From Microdochium bolleyi (Eukaryota > Ascomycota > Sordariomycetes > Xylariales > Microdochiaceae), in the NCBI GenBank assembly GCA_001566295.1, contig KQ964275.1:97399-161398 (forward strand): a DNA stretch of 64,000 nt, given 5' to 3'. The notes beneath the pieces are model-generated. The model did not search any database. It had not been told where the DNA came from and saw only the letters and a program-made list of their open reading frames with translations. Position 1 is the first letter of the stretch. Every line of letters begins with the position of its first letter. This document shows positions 11,382-22,889 of the stretch, in pieces. A program made the position numbers and the translations under genes.

Positions 11382-13617
11382 TTACATCAGCTCTGGCTCG
11401 GTGAAAAGACCCTCCGTCATGCTCGAGAACATGGCCAGGTCGACACCCTCCAGCGCCCACGCGTCAGCGGCAGTTCCCATGAGTGGCAGCGCAGCTGGAA
11501 CATCTAGTATGCTTGTCAATTTCGGGAGCTGCTGGAGCCCCGCGCCTCCCTGCTCTTTCTTGCGCTCGAGCACAATGGTGCCCAGATCCGCAATCTTGAC
11601 ATGGACTGTCTCCATGACTTCGCACTGGTGACGTTCCGCCAGGTTTTCCACAGGCTCGCGCATGAGTTGCACCTCCCATTGTGCATCACCGGCGACCGCC
11701 TCCTCGACCGCCAACAGTGGCTTGAGCACATCCGCCATCTTCTGCGCCACGACGTCGTCTGCATCTGTGATCTTGCTCCTATCGCTGCGGCCCAGTGACA
11801 CGAATGGTGCCTGTTGCATCGTCTTGATTGTTCGCTCAAGCAAACATCGGTCCGCCGGCCGCTGATGCTGTAACGCATCCTGTGACAGCCATCCGAACTG
11901 CCGGACTAGCTTCTGTCGCCGTCGTGTGTCAATGTGCGCCAGACAGAGTGTCGCACAGGCTCCAAAGACGACAAAGTCAACCCCGCGGCAATAAGCAGGA
12001 GCGGCGTGGTGGCTCGCTCGGAACGCAGCAAACAGCGTCAGTATCGAACGACTTGCGTTAGCTGCTACAGTTCTGCTGTAGTCGTACGCGTCGAAGCGGT
12101 CTCGGTAGCACGCGCTATGCTCCTCTCTGTCGTCTCGTGAGAGCATGTGGGGGAGGTGCAGGCGCATCAGGACCTGATAGTATGCAAATTGGTTCATGAA
12201 ACGCAAGGTCTCTTGAAGCTCAGCAGTGCAGGTCGATACGCTGACGAACTCCCTCGCTGAGTATTCCCACCACTGAGGCGGCAACAGGTTCGCCGCGTCT
12301 TGCAATGCAAAATCGTCTTGGTACATCTCCTGGATCCTGTCGGATATGCTTTCGTTCTGGCTATGGCGGAGGTTCTGTTGTCGCAGCATGACACGCCCAG
12401 CGACTGCAGTCATGATGCGCTCTATTTGTTCGAGAGGGGACAGCGAGGCCAGCACAGCAGGACGTATGAACCCCGGATTTTCTATCATGCAGGTCTTGTC
12501 CGGAGGCAGCCCAAGTTGCAGTGACAGATACCAGTCAGTGGCCAACAGACGGAACCACATGATGGCAGGGTCAATCCTCTGGCGGGTGGCTGTCTCTAAT
12601 ACGGGTAGTTGGTTCTTGCTTGGCTGAATCTCTTCGTGAATGCCCATGGTTTGTGCCATGAGCATAGCGCGTCGATTTGTTCGCCACGCTCTTCTGAGGG
12701 AGCCTGCATTGTTCAAGTACATGGCTTCAATCATGACACATTCGATGCCATCCAGGGAGCTCTCGACGAGGCTGTCGTTGCTTGTGACCAGACGCGTTGC
12801 GGCCGTAAAGGCTCTCGACATCAAGTCTTTGCGTGCGGTCGCAGGTTCCTCCGTTAGCTGATCAACATTTGCGACATTGTTGTTGTTCGCAGCCTGCATA
12901 TATTTGCTCAGAAGAAGAAGACGTCGTGCCAGAAGCACTGGGTGCATGTGTAGTGCATCGGCAGGCAACAAGAGCGCGGCCCGGAAGTCCTTCATGCCGT
13001 AGCTACTATCGAGCGTAGTGAAAAGGGCAGCATACCGCTGGCAGATGATGCCGTGGAAGAGGACAGCGAGGCTATGGTTGACACCGCCAGCTTTGGCGAG
13101 TGCCTCCTCACTGGGCCAGACTGCTGCAAGAGCACGTGAGATGTCGGCGTGCGTGTGAAGGGTGGAAGCAACGTGGAGAGGTTGCAGGGCGAGCGGCGGC
13201 GATGCCTTGTGCAGTGTTGCGCTCGAGACGGCCGTGATCCCAGGCAATGGCGAGAGAGGGAAGCCTGGACTGGCGGCGCGGGAGGAATCTGTGACTTCGA
13301 GGACCGGGCTGCTTGGGGGCGGGCCATCGGTGCTGGTCTAGAAGGACACTGTTAGCTGGGGAGGCGCCGGCACGGAGCTGGACGAGGAATGATCTTACCT
13401 GTTGGGGTTGGTCGAACTCCTGGCTGATACAGTCTGTCCCGCGGCTGCGGCATCCGTCACACCGGCCGTCTCGGGGCTCGCTGGCGTGTGCCGCGGCGGT
13501 CGAGATCGAGGTGGACTCGGACGCGGCATAGGTGCAGCGGGTCTTGCGGCGCTTGCACTCCCAGCAGCTGACGGTGCCCTTGCGGATGCGTCGGCGCTTG
13601 GCCACGGGGGAGGCCAT
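11382..13617 (-). CDS. Zn2Cys6 fungal transcription factor
   Basis: Two exons (13617-13399, 13337-11382; intron 61 bases, phase 0) give 724 residues. I chose the ATG at 13617 because a basic stretch and the zinc cluster follow at once; an in-frame extension to 13869 lacks such support and would overlap a promoter element. The six zinc ligands are Cys18, Cys21, Cys28, Cys53, Cys56 and Cys63. The 24 residues between the third and fourth Cys are longer than the usual 5-12 or so. The central part (about residues 180-560) has the flow of the fungal-specific regulatory domain. It is divergent from an NmrA-like reductase across 333 bases and lies next to a multidrug pump and a P450, so it is a candidate local regulator of these genes. 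That role is inferred from position. Confidence 0.9.
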
Positions 13618-13740
13618 GGCTGGTGGTGTGCCCAAGATGACGTTGCGGGAGGTTGCGCAGAAAGATGACCAGATGCAAACTTGGAAGACTGAGATATGGT
13701 GTTTGGTGGCTGGAAGCTGCGTTTCATGATGTGTGCTCCG

Positions 13741-13795
13741 CCGCGGTGCAAGAGGAAGGAGCCCCCGCCAATCAGGCCTGCTCCTTCCGCCGCGG
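13741..13795. promoter_or_regulatory. Inverted repeat with central CCAAT box in a divergent promoter
   Basis: Arms GGAAGGAGC (13754-13762) and GCTCCTTCC (13780-13788) are perfect inverted copies around a 17-base loop. CCAATCA (13768-13774) lies exactly in the middle of the loop with five bases on each side. Each outer side carries a CCGCGG palindrome (13741-13746 and 13790-13795), which is a CCG/CGG pair of the kind Zn2Cys6 proteins bind. It lies 124 bases from the regulator ATG and 156 bases from the NmrA-like ATG. The CCAAT-binding HAP complex is known to act on such boxes; use here is inferred. Confidence 0.55.
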
Positions 13796-13950
13796 CCGAA
13801 CGGGCAAGAGCCGGCCTCAGGCACATATAACCCGAAGACACCCGCGCCGCCATTCCTAAACATGGCCATACGCTATCGTGCCTCGCTTACTGAAGTAATT
13901 CAAGTATACACTCGGGCATCTTGTCATTCGAAACCACCCCAGAAACCACA

Positions 13951-15068
13951 ATGGTCAACGTCACAGTCGCCGGTGGCACAAGCAGTGCGTAACCAACACC
14001 CACCCTCTTGCTCTGCCCCCTCGTCGACGCCTGACTTACACCCATTCACACAACAGGCATTGCCCGTGAGGTCATCGATGTCCTCGTCGCTTCCCAAAGG
14101 CACGAGATCGTCATTCTCACGCGCAGCACCTCTCCTCAGCCACCTTTCCCCCCCGGAGTCGCTGTGACCGTTGTCAACTACGACGACCCCTCCTCACTCC
14201 AGCATGTCCTCGCCGGCACCCACACTTTGCTCTCTTTCTTGCAGCTTCTCTCAGAAGCTGGGCAGATCGCCCAGAGGAACCTCATCGAGGCCGCTGTCGC
14301 AGCCAGAGTCAAGCGCATCGCCCCGAGCGAGTGGGCGAGCAAGACCTTCACCGACATGTCCTTCTACAACAACAAGCAGGCCCACAGAGACCAGCTCGAG
14401 CATCTAAGCCGCACCAGTGACTTCGAGTACACCTTGTTCCAGCCGGGACTCTTGCTTGAGTACCTGGCCGCGCCTCACAAGACGACCGCCCACCTCGACC
14501 CGCTGATGACCGTCTTTGACTTTGCCGGGTGTCGTGCCATGGTCGTCGAGGGCCACGAGGCTGATGTTGACGCCATGTTGACGCTCACAAGTGTGACTGA
14601 CTTGGCAAAGGCCGTGCTGGCCATGATCGACCTACCTGATCGCGATGATGAGAAGGAAGGGGTGGAGTGGCCTCGGATTGGCGGCATCTGCGGCAACAGG
14701 CTGACGGTGCTGCAGATTCTCGAGTTGTTTGAGCGTGTCCGTGGTAAGCATTTGCTCTATTTCCGGAAGATTCTTCCCGCAGTATTGACACATCAGCAGG
14801 TCAGACTGTTGCAATCACCAAGCTCCAGATGTCCGACCTCGAGGCTGGCGAGTTGAAGTCTCCATGGACTCTGCAGCTTGCACACAGGAGTGTCTCCGCC
14901 GAGGAGAGTGCCGATATGCTCAAGGCGGTGGCTATCTCGATGCTACTGAGCTTCACCAAAGGGGCATGGGACTGCTCGGGCGAGGTCAATAAGCTACTTC
15001 CCCCAGATTTTCGATTCATCGACGCAGAAGAATTTCTGAGAGGCGTATGGGAAGGAAGAACGGAATAG
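13951..15068 (+). CDS. NmrA-like / isoflavone-reductase-family NAD(P)-binding protein
   Basis: Three exons (13951-13984, 14057-14743, 14800-15068) give 329 residues, matching the family (about 300-340). It begins with beta-strand VTVAGGTS and a dinucleotide-binding turn in which the usual later glycines are replaced (GGTSSIA), then ILTRS at the end of the second strand. The central part (WASKTF, then a YTLFQPGLLLEYL strand) fits the atypical SDR fold of NmrA/PCBER proteins. Members act as NADP-dependent reductases or as redox-sensing regulators. It is transcribed divergently from the Zn2Cys6 gene and probably shares its promoter element. An AATAAA polyadenylation-like signal occurs at 15141-15146. 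Whether the changed glycine motif still binds cofactor is open. Confidence 0.85.
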
Positions 15069-17428
15069 GTGTTACGACACGCCCGGTTACCGCGATACGG
15101 CGGCACTATTCACGTCTACCAGCCCATAAAGAGCTTCATCAATAAATCGAGGTTGAGATCTTGGAAATTGAGTGTGTGTATGCTAAGTCTGGCATGGCGT
15201 TTGTCCAGGTCAAGGACTTTTGAGTCAACCGTGACCCAGGTCATTGTTATAACAGCAAGATCAACGATGCGCAGAACTCATCGCTCCAGAAGCAGGCAGT
15301 ACACCCTTCCAACGAGTTGAGAATCCAGACATACGCGAGTGATTATGATCGAGCAAGTTCTAAATGTCTTAGGCTCCCGTATATTCAGCGCTTTCACTTC
15401 CCCGTGGAGCCCGAAGGACCCGAATACATTCCGCTGTGAGCCAAGCCCGCTAGCTGACCCGTCACAAGTCGTCCAGCCGTAGAGAATGCGTGGTCAACCG
15501 CGGGCATGTCAACGTCTCACATTGCGCGCCAGGTTGTTCGAAGTTCTGTTCGACTGGGATCACTGAAACTGTGCAAGCGAAGTCTCGAGCAGCAGCTTCC
15601 GGTTCGAGATCAATCCAAAAAGAGTGCACAAGCTAACCCATCGTCGCAGTTGACCGTGTGCGATCCGGTGTAGACAAAGACCACAGCGCCTCATGAGAAA
15701 CATTGCTCTTTCTGGCAGAATAGAGATAACACCGTCGTCACCTCGGTCGTGCCCAACGCCAACCTGCAAGCGCCATTCCACGTCGTGCACACCTTCTTGA
15801 CCCCCTGTCTCTGCGGCCATCTCGAAGACCACAACAGCATCACACCATAGTACTCCGTATCTCCAAGACAGCGGGATTTGCGGTACATATTGTGCATGTG
15901 CTGGAGGTGGGGGTGAGGGGCGGACTGTGAGGTAAGCGCAAACATGGGGATGTGCAGGGCGATGATAGATGTTACGAACAATGTCCAGAGCGCAGGCGCG
16001 CCGGTGAGACCAGCATCAGAAGCAGCTTCCCCACTCATGAGCTCGACTTCCTTAGCGGAGTCGAGGTACTCCGTACCCAGCGACAGCCCTGGCTCGCCTG
16101 GGCGGTAGGTGGATCGAGTGCAAAGCGCATGACGAGGAAAAGATAACCCGGACGATAAGTCAGAGCTACCGTGTACCCGGTGGTGGTATCCGTACTGGTT
16201 ATCTGGTGGCAGCTCGTGACTTCGTTGCCACGGGCCAGGAAGACGTGATCATGCGCCGTCCGTGGTCGCCATGGACCTGGAGTCAGGGGTCAGGTTGTCA
16301 CGGACTCACTGTCAATGGCTTGAAGTCCTCGCCGAATCGTGTGAACGGGGCTGCTCTTTGAGACGCTCTACCGTATTGTTCACTAATAAGTCTATGCACG
16401 AAATGATGATAGACCTGCGCATCGTGTGATCGACTGCGAGGACAATCAACCTTAAGTACGGCTCGAGCTTCTGTCCCGTGTTAATCGTGCCGTGTCGCAC
16501 GCACGTCCAGCCAATAGCGCCCACACGGCTGGGTAGCCTGTCAAGCACAAGATAATCACTCCGTGGATTGCCGAGCCTGCCGTCAGCTTTACAGCTTGCT
16601 GCGATGTGACAGTCACAAATGAAACATGACGTGGCAGTTCGGCCAGGGATGCCGGGGAGGGATCGTCTCAGGGGTAAGCTGCAAATGTGATTGTGTGCTA
16701 CGGTTTGCTCATGTGGTTGTTGTTGTATGTTTCATGTTCTACACAATGCCAGACACCAAGCACGAAGATCCAAGACTGTCCGAGCAACGCGGGCCGCAAC
16801 CTTGCCAACGGCCCAGCTCACAGACATTGAGCCAGCGACGAACCCGAGCCCTCGGACGGCACACAGGTCCTAGAAGCCTTGTGTGCGCTTAGCACTCACT
16901 AGTCGCACAATAGTGACGGCCGCAACTTTGCCTTATCAGTACATGGCTGCATGGCTGCGGCGGAGCCAGTCCCCGTCCAGGACAATGAGCAGCCATGACC
17001 GACCGCCACCAGGGCCTCAAAGAGGCTCGTGATCAGGCGATGCAGCATGTCCAGCAACGGCCTGGCCAGGCATGTACCCACCACACCCCTGGCCGTCGTG
17101 GCGGCATAGTCCGGACGACCTGTCCATTTCTGCAACCCGGGGCAGGGGGCTAGTGCAGGAACAGACCGGGGGCCGGCGCTGGCCCTGAACCGCCTGAGAG
17201 CTTGTTCCCTGTGATAGGCTGGGCTGCGAAGCCTGGCGGAGCCCCCTACCATGCTTTAATTACCCTCGAGGACCCCCTCCCTCCCCGGCTGCGCCGAGCC
17301 ATTGTCGTGTCTGTCTCTTTTTGCGTTTCTAGTCTGTCGTTTCCTCTCGTCCGTATCTGCAATCCAGACGACGACCACTGCTGTCGTAGTGTGTCGTGTC
17401 GTCTCGACGAATCGACGACACTCTCACG
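15069..17428. other. Intergenic, 2.3 kb, no gene seen
   Basis: Only short unsupported frames. Two exact copies of TACTCCGTA occur at 15851-15859 and 16067-16075, the same 9-mer (other strand) as near 5.4-5.6 kb. Confidence 0.5.
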
Positions 17429-18677
17429 ATGCGGCCAACCGACCTGCGGACAGGCCGCGATGCCTCAACCTCGAATTCCCTCCCGGCAACGCTGCTGCTG
17501 ATGATCCTAGCGACGACGCAGGTGGCAGCGCAGACCGTCCAGGACCTGTGGACGTTCCCCAGGGGCCCGGATCTCTCGACGACCATCAACGTCGGCTCGA
17601 AGATCACGATCGGATGGACTAAGGACCTGCCGCGCCGCTTCTCGGACAACTGCCCGGGCTGTCTCCCGACGTCGGCGAACCTGTACATCACGAGCTACGG
17701 CATCTCGGGCCAACTGCCCTTCAAGCACAAGATCGCGAGCAAGATCGATGTCACCTCGGACCTGTCGGTCGACTGGACCGTTTCGCTGCCCGAAAATGAG
17801 GTCTCGTGTCAGGGCTGTGGGGTAAGCCTTCTGATCAAAGGACTTGGGATTCGTAGCGCAGTACTGACGGATGGAATTACAGGCTTGGGCTTTCCGCTTC
17901 ATGGCGGATGACTCTAACGGCGATGTCTCTTCGAGTGGTAAGTCCAGTGCCACATATCGCACACAATGGGTGGCAATGGTAGATGCTAACAACCAACGAC
18001 TAGTCTTCTCGGTGAAACCCGCCCGACCCGGTTCCAACTCCGATACATCCACCACCACGACACCGACAAGCACGACAACATCACAAAGCACAGCCAACAC
18101 GTCCAACCCGCAGACTACCAACACACCTGTCGCGGTGGCCCCGATACCAACTTCCCAACCAGCATCAAACACCAACCCGGGCAGCACTCCAGCCGACAAC
18201 AACACCAACAACAACCAGCCCGCACCCTCAGGCGGCATGTCCACGGCAGCCAAAGCTGGCGCCGGCGTAGGCGGCGCGCTCGGAGCCATCCTCCTCGTGC
18301 TGCTCGGCTGGTTTCTCTCCGGCTGGTACAAGCGGCGCAAGTCCCACGACACCGAGGAAGGCATCCGCGACGTCATTGCCACGACGTACCTCGAGGTGAA
18401 GCCCGGCGGGCAGACGTCCCGGACGGCCGGGCGCAACGGCGCGATAAGTCCCAGCGGGCCGCGCCACAAGCCGCTCTCGGACTTCATCCCCGGCAGCGAC
18501 GAGGGCAAGGGCAACTGGGATCCTAACGAGACGTTCTACAAGCCGGCGGCGTCGACGACCACGGCAACGGTCTCGGTCAGGAGCCAGACCTCCGTGCCGG
18601 ACTTCCTAGGCATGCCGCCGCCGACGCCGGACAGCCCGAGCTTCGAGCTGCTGCCGCGGTCTGGGCCGAGGTCGTAG
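17429..18677 (+). CDS. Mid2-like single-pass cell-surface protein
   Basis: Three exons (17429-17821, 17883-17937, 18004-18677) give 373 residues. The layout is that of fungal wall sensors: a signal peptide (hydrophobic about residues 18-35, ending VAAQ), an extracellular domain of about 120 residues with paired cysteines (CPGC, CQGC), a long Ser/Thr/Pro/Asn-rich stalk likely O-mannosylated, one membrane helix (about 238-262, Gly/Leu-rich) followed by a basic stop-transfer WYKRRK, and a cytosolic tail of about 105 residues. Such proteins report wall stress to the integrity pathway or anchor extracellular domains. No WSC domain is visible, so Mid2-like is a topology-based call. The start was chosen at the first ATG before the signal sequence. 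Confidence 0.8.
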
Positions 18678-20031
18678 TCGCGCTACCTGGCTGGGTTTTC
18701 TTCGTGTGGTCCCGGAGACGTGGTTGCATTCAACGGTGTTGGGGCGGGTTTTGCATAGAAAAATTTGGCAGCGTTCTCTCGTTTGGTTCCTTCGCTCTAG
18801 TCTAGCCTAGCTTTTCTGCACCAACTTATATTTATAGCATAATGTCTTACTTTGTCTGATCTGCCGAGACATGTGTCCGTCTGCAGAACGAGACACATAC
18901 GCGTTAAACCCCCCGTGCCTGCTCAGCCGGTGCCAACGGCATCCGAAGACATGCTCAACATCCAATGCGATACGCTGCGTGATGCAACTAAGGCAAAAAG
19001 GAGAAACTCAGCTTGGGTCACTTGATGGCGTAGTCTGCTGTCTGAGTTGCGCATTCAAGATAGAAGGAAATGGCAAAAAAGCAAATACATACAACACCGG
19101 GGATTCGCTGGTCGTCACCGACCCAACTACTGATCCGGCGGTATCGAGCTTGTGTACAGGGGAGCGGACGGGACCCTCAATTTTCTCGATCCTATGGTCG
19201 TATGTGCTGATAGTCGGCTTTGAAAAGCTAGATATATTCAGTTTTCCGGCCGCTGGCAGGAGATGAGTCAACTACTGGCTGGAGACGGGCGCCTCTGTTT
19301 CTCGTTGCAGGCGGGCCTGGTACTGTTATGTTTACGAACTGGGAGGGGGATTACAATTACGAAATTATATTTACATTCTTATAAAAAACGCATCTGTCCA
19401 AGCCGTTGCCGTCTGGGCGCAGTGTGTCCACTGAGCAAGGCTTCACACAGGCCGGAGTTTCTTTCGTCAGTCTCACATGGGTGAAAGCTACACTGGCGTA
19501 TTCTTTGATCCTCTTAGTTTAAGAAAAACCCCGAAATCCGAATCCTCCCCACTCGTAGTGAAAGGCAGATCTTAGTGGCGGTCACAGAGCCCAGAGAACC
19601 TTGTCAGCTCTTGTGGCCTAAGGGATGAGCGACCCCAGCTGGAAGACGAGACGTAAGCGGACTGGCGACAAGAAAACGCGCCATCACACGGACGACAAGC
19701 ATACTGATTGTGCGGGGCAAGACAGTCTGCCCAATTATGACCTGGTGTGCGCCTAGCTGTAGCTGGGACCTATACTCTGTGCGCGAGCACCACATTGCAA
19801 GATATGTTGCAGGACAATTGTGCGTGGCAACATTTGTTTCCATTTCGCCGTGGTAAGCATGACTACATGTGGTGGGAGGGGACAAACAAACTCGCGACAG
19901 TGCTGAATGCAGTCCATTGCCAGATGCCCTATGGTGCTCTGAATTAGCCCAAGTTCTCCCTCCCTCTTCCAAAAACCCAAAGATCCCGGCTGTAACAGAT
20001 ACAGGCTCTCTGAGCGCTTCCTGTATCTCGA
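18678..20031. other. Intergenic between two convergent genes, no gene seen
   Basis: Holds the 3' flanks of the Mid2-like gene and of the helix-rich gene. No open frame has domain support. Some AT-rich patches (19060-19080, 19360-19390) lie here. Confidence 0.5.
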
Positions 20032-21856
20032 TCAGTTCAGCAGCAGGGCGTTCGTGTTCGAGTCTTCCACCGGTCTATACATGACCGTCACTGAGGGCAG
20101 TTTAGCTAGTGCTTCCACGACAGCGAATATTGCGTCTGCATCACGGATGATTTCGGGCGTAGCGCTTCGCTGGAATTCGAGTGCGAGATTTTTCATCTGC
20201 AAACCCGTTAGCATATGCCGTCGATCCAAGACCATCCGGCACAAGCGACAAATCGTAATCTCCCACAAATCAGGCAATTATCGGGATCTCACCTTCCCCA
20301 GATTTTCCACCGTCTCATCGATGCCCCCCTTGATGAATGACTTTCGTGCTTCCAGGTACTCCGACGTGACGCCTGACTGAAGCCTGCCGAGGCTGGCGTC
20401 GATGGCCTGGAAATTCTCGTTTTGCGACGTGAACAGGCCTTGCAGCTCTGTCATAGCGTTCAGGGCTTCTGTCATCTTGGGCAGCAGTTCTGTGAAGTGC
20501 AAGACCAAAGCCCTCACGAGTTCGTTCACAGCCACAATTGTTGCCAGGTGTTGTTGGTCGCCCTGAATCTTCGCCGTCAATTGGCCGTAGAGATCCTTGG
20601 TCAATTTTGCGTTGATAATGGGGCCCATTGCCCAACAGCTGGTGAAGATGCCGAGCAAGCCTATCTTGAGTGCTCTGTCGCCAGCGCCCTGCGCGCGTGA
20701 TCGGGGCATTGTTAGCACATTATCTCTATGGCGGTGCAAGCACGTGTCTATGATATCTACACGTCCAGCTTACATTCTCGAACGTGTGAAGGCTCGCTAT
20801 GGTGTCAGCAATGGCCTGCTGTATGCGAAAAATTTCTGCGTTCATGATCTCCGCGTACGGCTTGATCACGGTCCCGTCCGGCCCGTGCAGGGGGTCGTGC
20901 GTGTTTGGGTCTTTTGGTCCGTCCAGCCAGTTCTCCTTTATGGTCTGCACGGCCTTGGAGTCCGTTGTCGTCTTGCTATGAAACTGGGATCGGACTACGT
21001 GTCAGCTTCATCACAAGAACCAGGAAAACGTCGCGAGTTCGTTGCTCGGGTGCTCGCTGAGCTTACATCAATGAGAAGATTAACCATCTGCGTCGCATCC
21101 TCGGCTTTTGCTTTTGCCGTGTTGGACATAGTTTGGAACGCCGTCCGCGCCATGCCAAGCGCGTCATTGAAGTCATCATCGTGGGTGGCTACGTCGTGGT
21201 ACTTCGGATCGAGTAGGATGTCGAGGTTCGCCCAGAGACTCAAATCCTTATCCTTTACAAGGAGCCCAACGCAGTGGTCTGCATAGACAATAGCGCCATT
21301 GGCCGAGGTCACTTTCAGCGGCGAGTCAGCCCCCGGTCAGTTTACGAGCTTTAGATTGGCATACCTAGGCGGCCGAGGCCATTCTCGCTGAAGCTTGAGG
21401 TATGGGAAGCGACTTGGTTGGTGGTGTCGCGCAGGAACTACAGGCGAAATCAGCACTGATAGAGTCCCAGACACGAGCAGGAATCTAGGCCTGAAATCAT
21501 GCATACGTTATAAGCATTGACATCGACCGCGATGACCTTTTCGAAGGCCTCTTTCGAGTATCGCTTCTCGAATTTCTCGCTTGGAGCCTCAAATGTGCTC
21601 CCTTGCGTGACGTAGACGTAGATAGCTGACATCGCGTTAGCACTACCAGGCTGTCTTCTAGCTACAGCAGCAGCAGCATGCTGAGGTGATGAATCTTACA
21701 GTGATAGCCGCTTGTCTGAAGCACGAATCTATTTGCCTGGCCATCGGGCCCTTTCTTGATCACATTTTTGAAGGAAGTATTGCGTATCGTGTCGAGCGCC
21801 TTTTTCAAAGTCAGGTCATGCCCTACGGGCGACCATTCAGGCGTGACGGAAGCCAT
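20032..21856 (-). CDS. Helix-rich protein with central hydrophobic segment, possible alpha-pore-forming (ClyA/Cry6-like) protein
   Basis: Seven exons on the minus strand (21856-21700, 21625-21507, 21437-21365, 21311-21067, 20983-20774, 20688-20293, 20196-20032) join in phase to 454 residues, with canonical splice ends. No signal peptide. The first ~170 residues look mixed; the rest is strongly helical. A hydrophobic stretch of about 20 residues (around 277-297) is flanked by long amphipathic helices. This plan, helices around one internal hydrophobic segment in a soluble-looking protein, is that of ClyA, XaxA and Cry6-type alpha-pore-forming toxins, though the N-terminal part is not typical. 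I do not recognise a named fungal family, so function is inference. It is divergent from an MACPF-like gene across about 1 kb. The gene model is fairly secure, the role is not. Confidence 0.6.
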
Positions 21857-22889
21857 ATCTGCCGAGATGTGCGGATAGCTGAGGTGAATCCAGCGATACT
21901 GGAAAGGGCAGAGTATGAAGTGTCCTGACTGCCACTCAACACACCGCGAAGGTTCATGGGGGGTTTGCACACCTTATACATTCTGGACGGAGGACTGGGA
22001 GTGAGGTGTCATCAGGGAGAGTCTTGGATGAAGGTGTTCCTGTGCTTGCTGTGCGCTATGGAAGACGCGCACACGAGACTTTCGTCTTGCATGGTAGCAA
22101 GCATCGAATGCGGGCAGTTACTGGCCCGCCATGTTAGAGTGAGACGCCACGCATTTGCACCATCGTCCAGCCCGACAAAAGTAGCGGGTATGCTTGAGAC
22201 TATTGATCCGTGCAGTGGCTCGTCTGCCCAAGAGCAGGGCGTTTGTTCCGGCGAAAGAAACTCTGTATAGCGCAGCGCGCTGTGTATACCTTGGCTCAGC
22301 TACCCCGGACCAAGCCACGGTTCTTACGTATACTGCGTCGACTTGGCTCGACATGGTTGGCTCCCATTGTTGAGCGTGCAGAGACTAGCGTTTGTGGTGT
22401 CGCCGATGCAAGACTCGATAAGAGCTGGACAAGGGGACGATCCGGCGTTGGGCAACCTCTAGCATGACTTCAGCTGTCCACAAACGGCAGTCTAGTCCGC
22501 TTCCATACACATAGACATCACCGTGGCGAGAGGAGAGCCAACCATCACAGCGCGGACGACAGCCCGCACATGCATAGTCGCATCAATAGCTGCAACTTGA
22601 AACCTTCAACGTCCTCTTCTGCCTTGCACTATAGTAGCGCTGCAGTATGCGCTCTGTGAGTGACAAGCATACCGATCCCTCACTTGGACGATCGCTGATG
22701 GTCTAGACCAAGCCGATCTCACAGTCCCCAGCATACAGCGCGAGTTTCCTCTTGTTCCTGTATCGCCCGCGCCCGCTCGACGGGCCGTGCCCAGTGCAGA
22801 AACTCACTCTCCCTCCACTCTTCCGTCTGCCTCTAGAAACATCAATTCTCGTCATCCATCAGCCTCAAGCTTGTGAAACATAGCCTATC
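21857..22889. promoter_or_regulatory. Shared upstream region of the divergent pair
   Basis: About 1.03 kb between the two start codons with no supported gene. A perfect 12-bp palindrome TGGTCTAGACCA lies at 22699-22710, 180 bases before the MACPF-like ATG. Whether it is an operator is unknown. Confidence 0.35.

Noticed and set aside
13618..13869. Longer N-terminus for the Zn2Cys6 gene from the upstream ATG
   Set aside because: It would place the CCAAT inverted repeat inside coding sequence and adds residues with no family likeness; the ATG at 13617 directly precedes the basic region and zinc cluster.
3610..15068. A complete biosynthetic gene cluster
   Set aside because: No PKS, NRPS, terpene cyclase, DMATS or RiPP precursor was found in or near the module.
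15069..17428. RIP-mutated transposon remnant
   Set aside because: No AT-rich shift, terminal repeats or transposase-like frames were visible.
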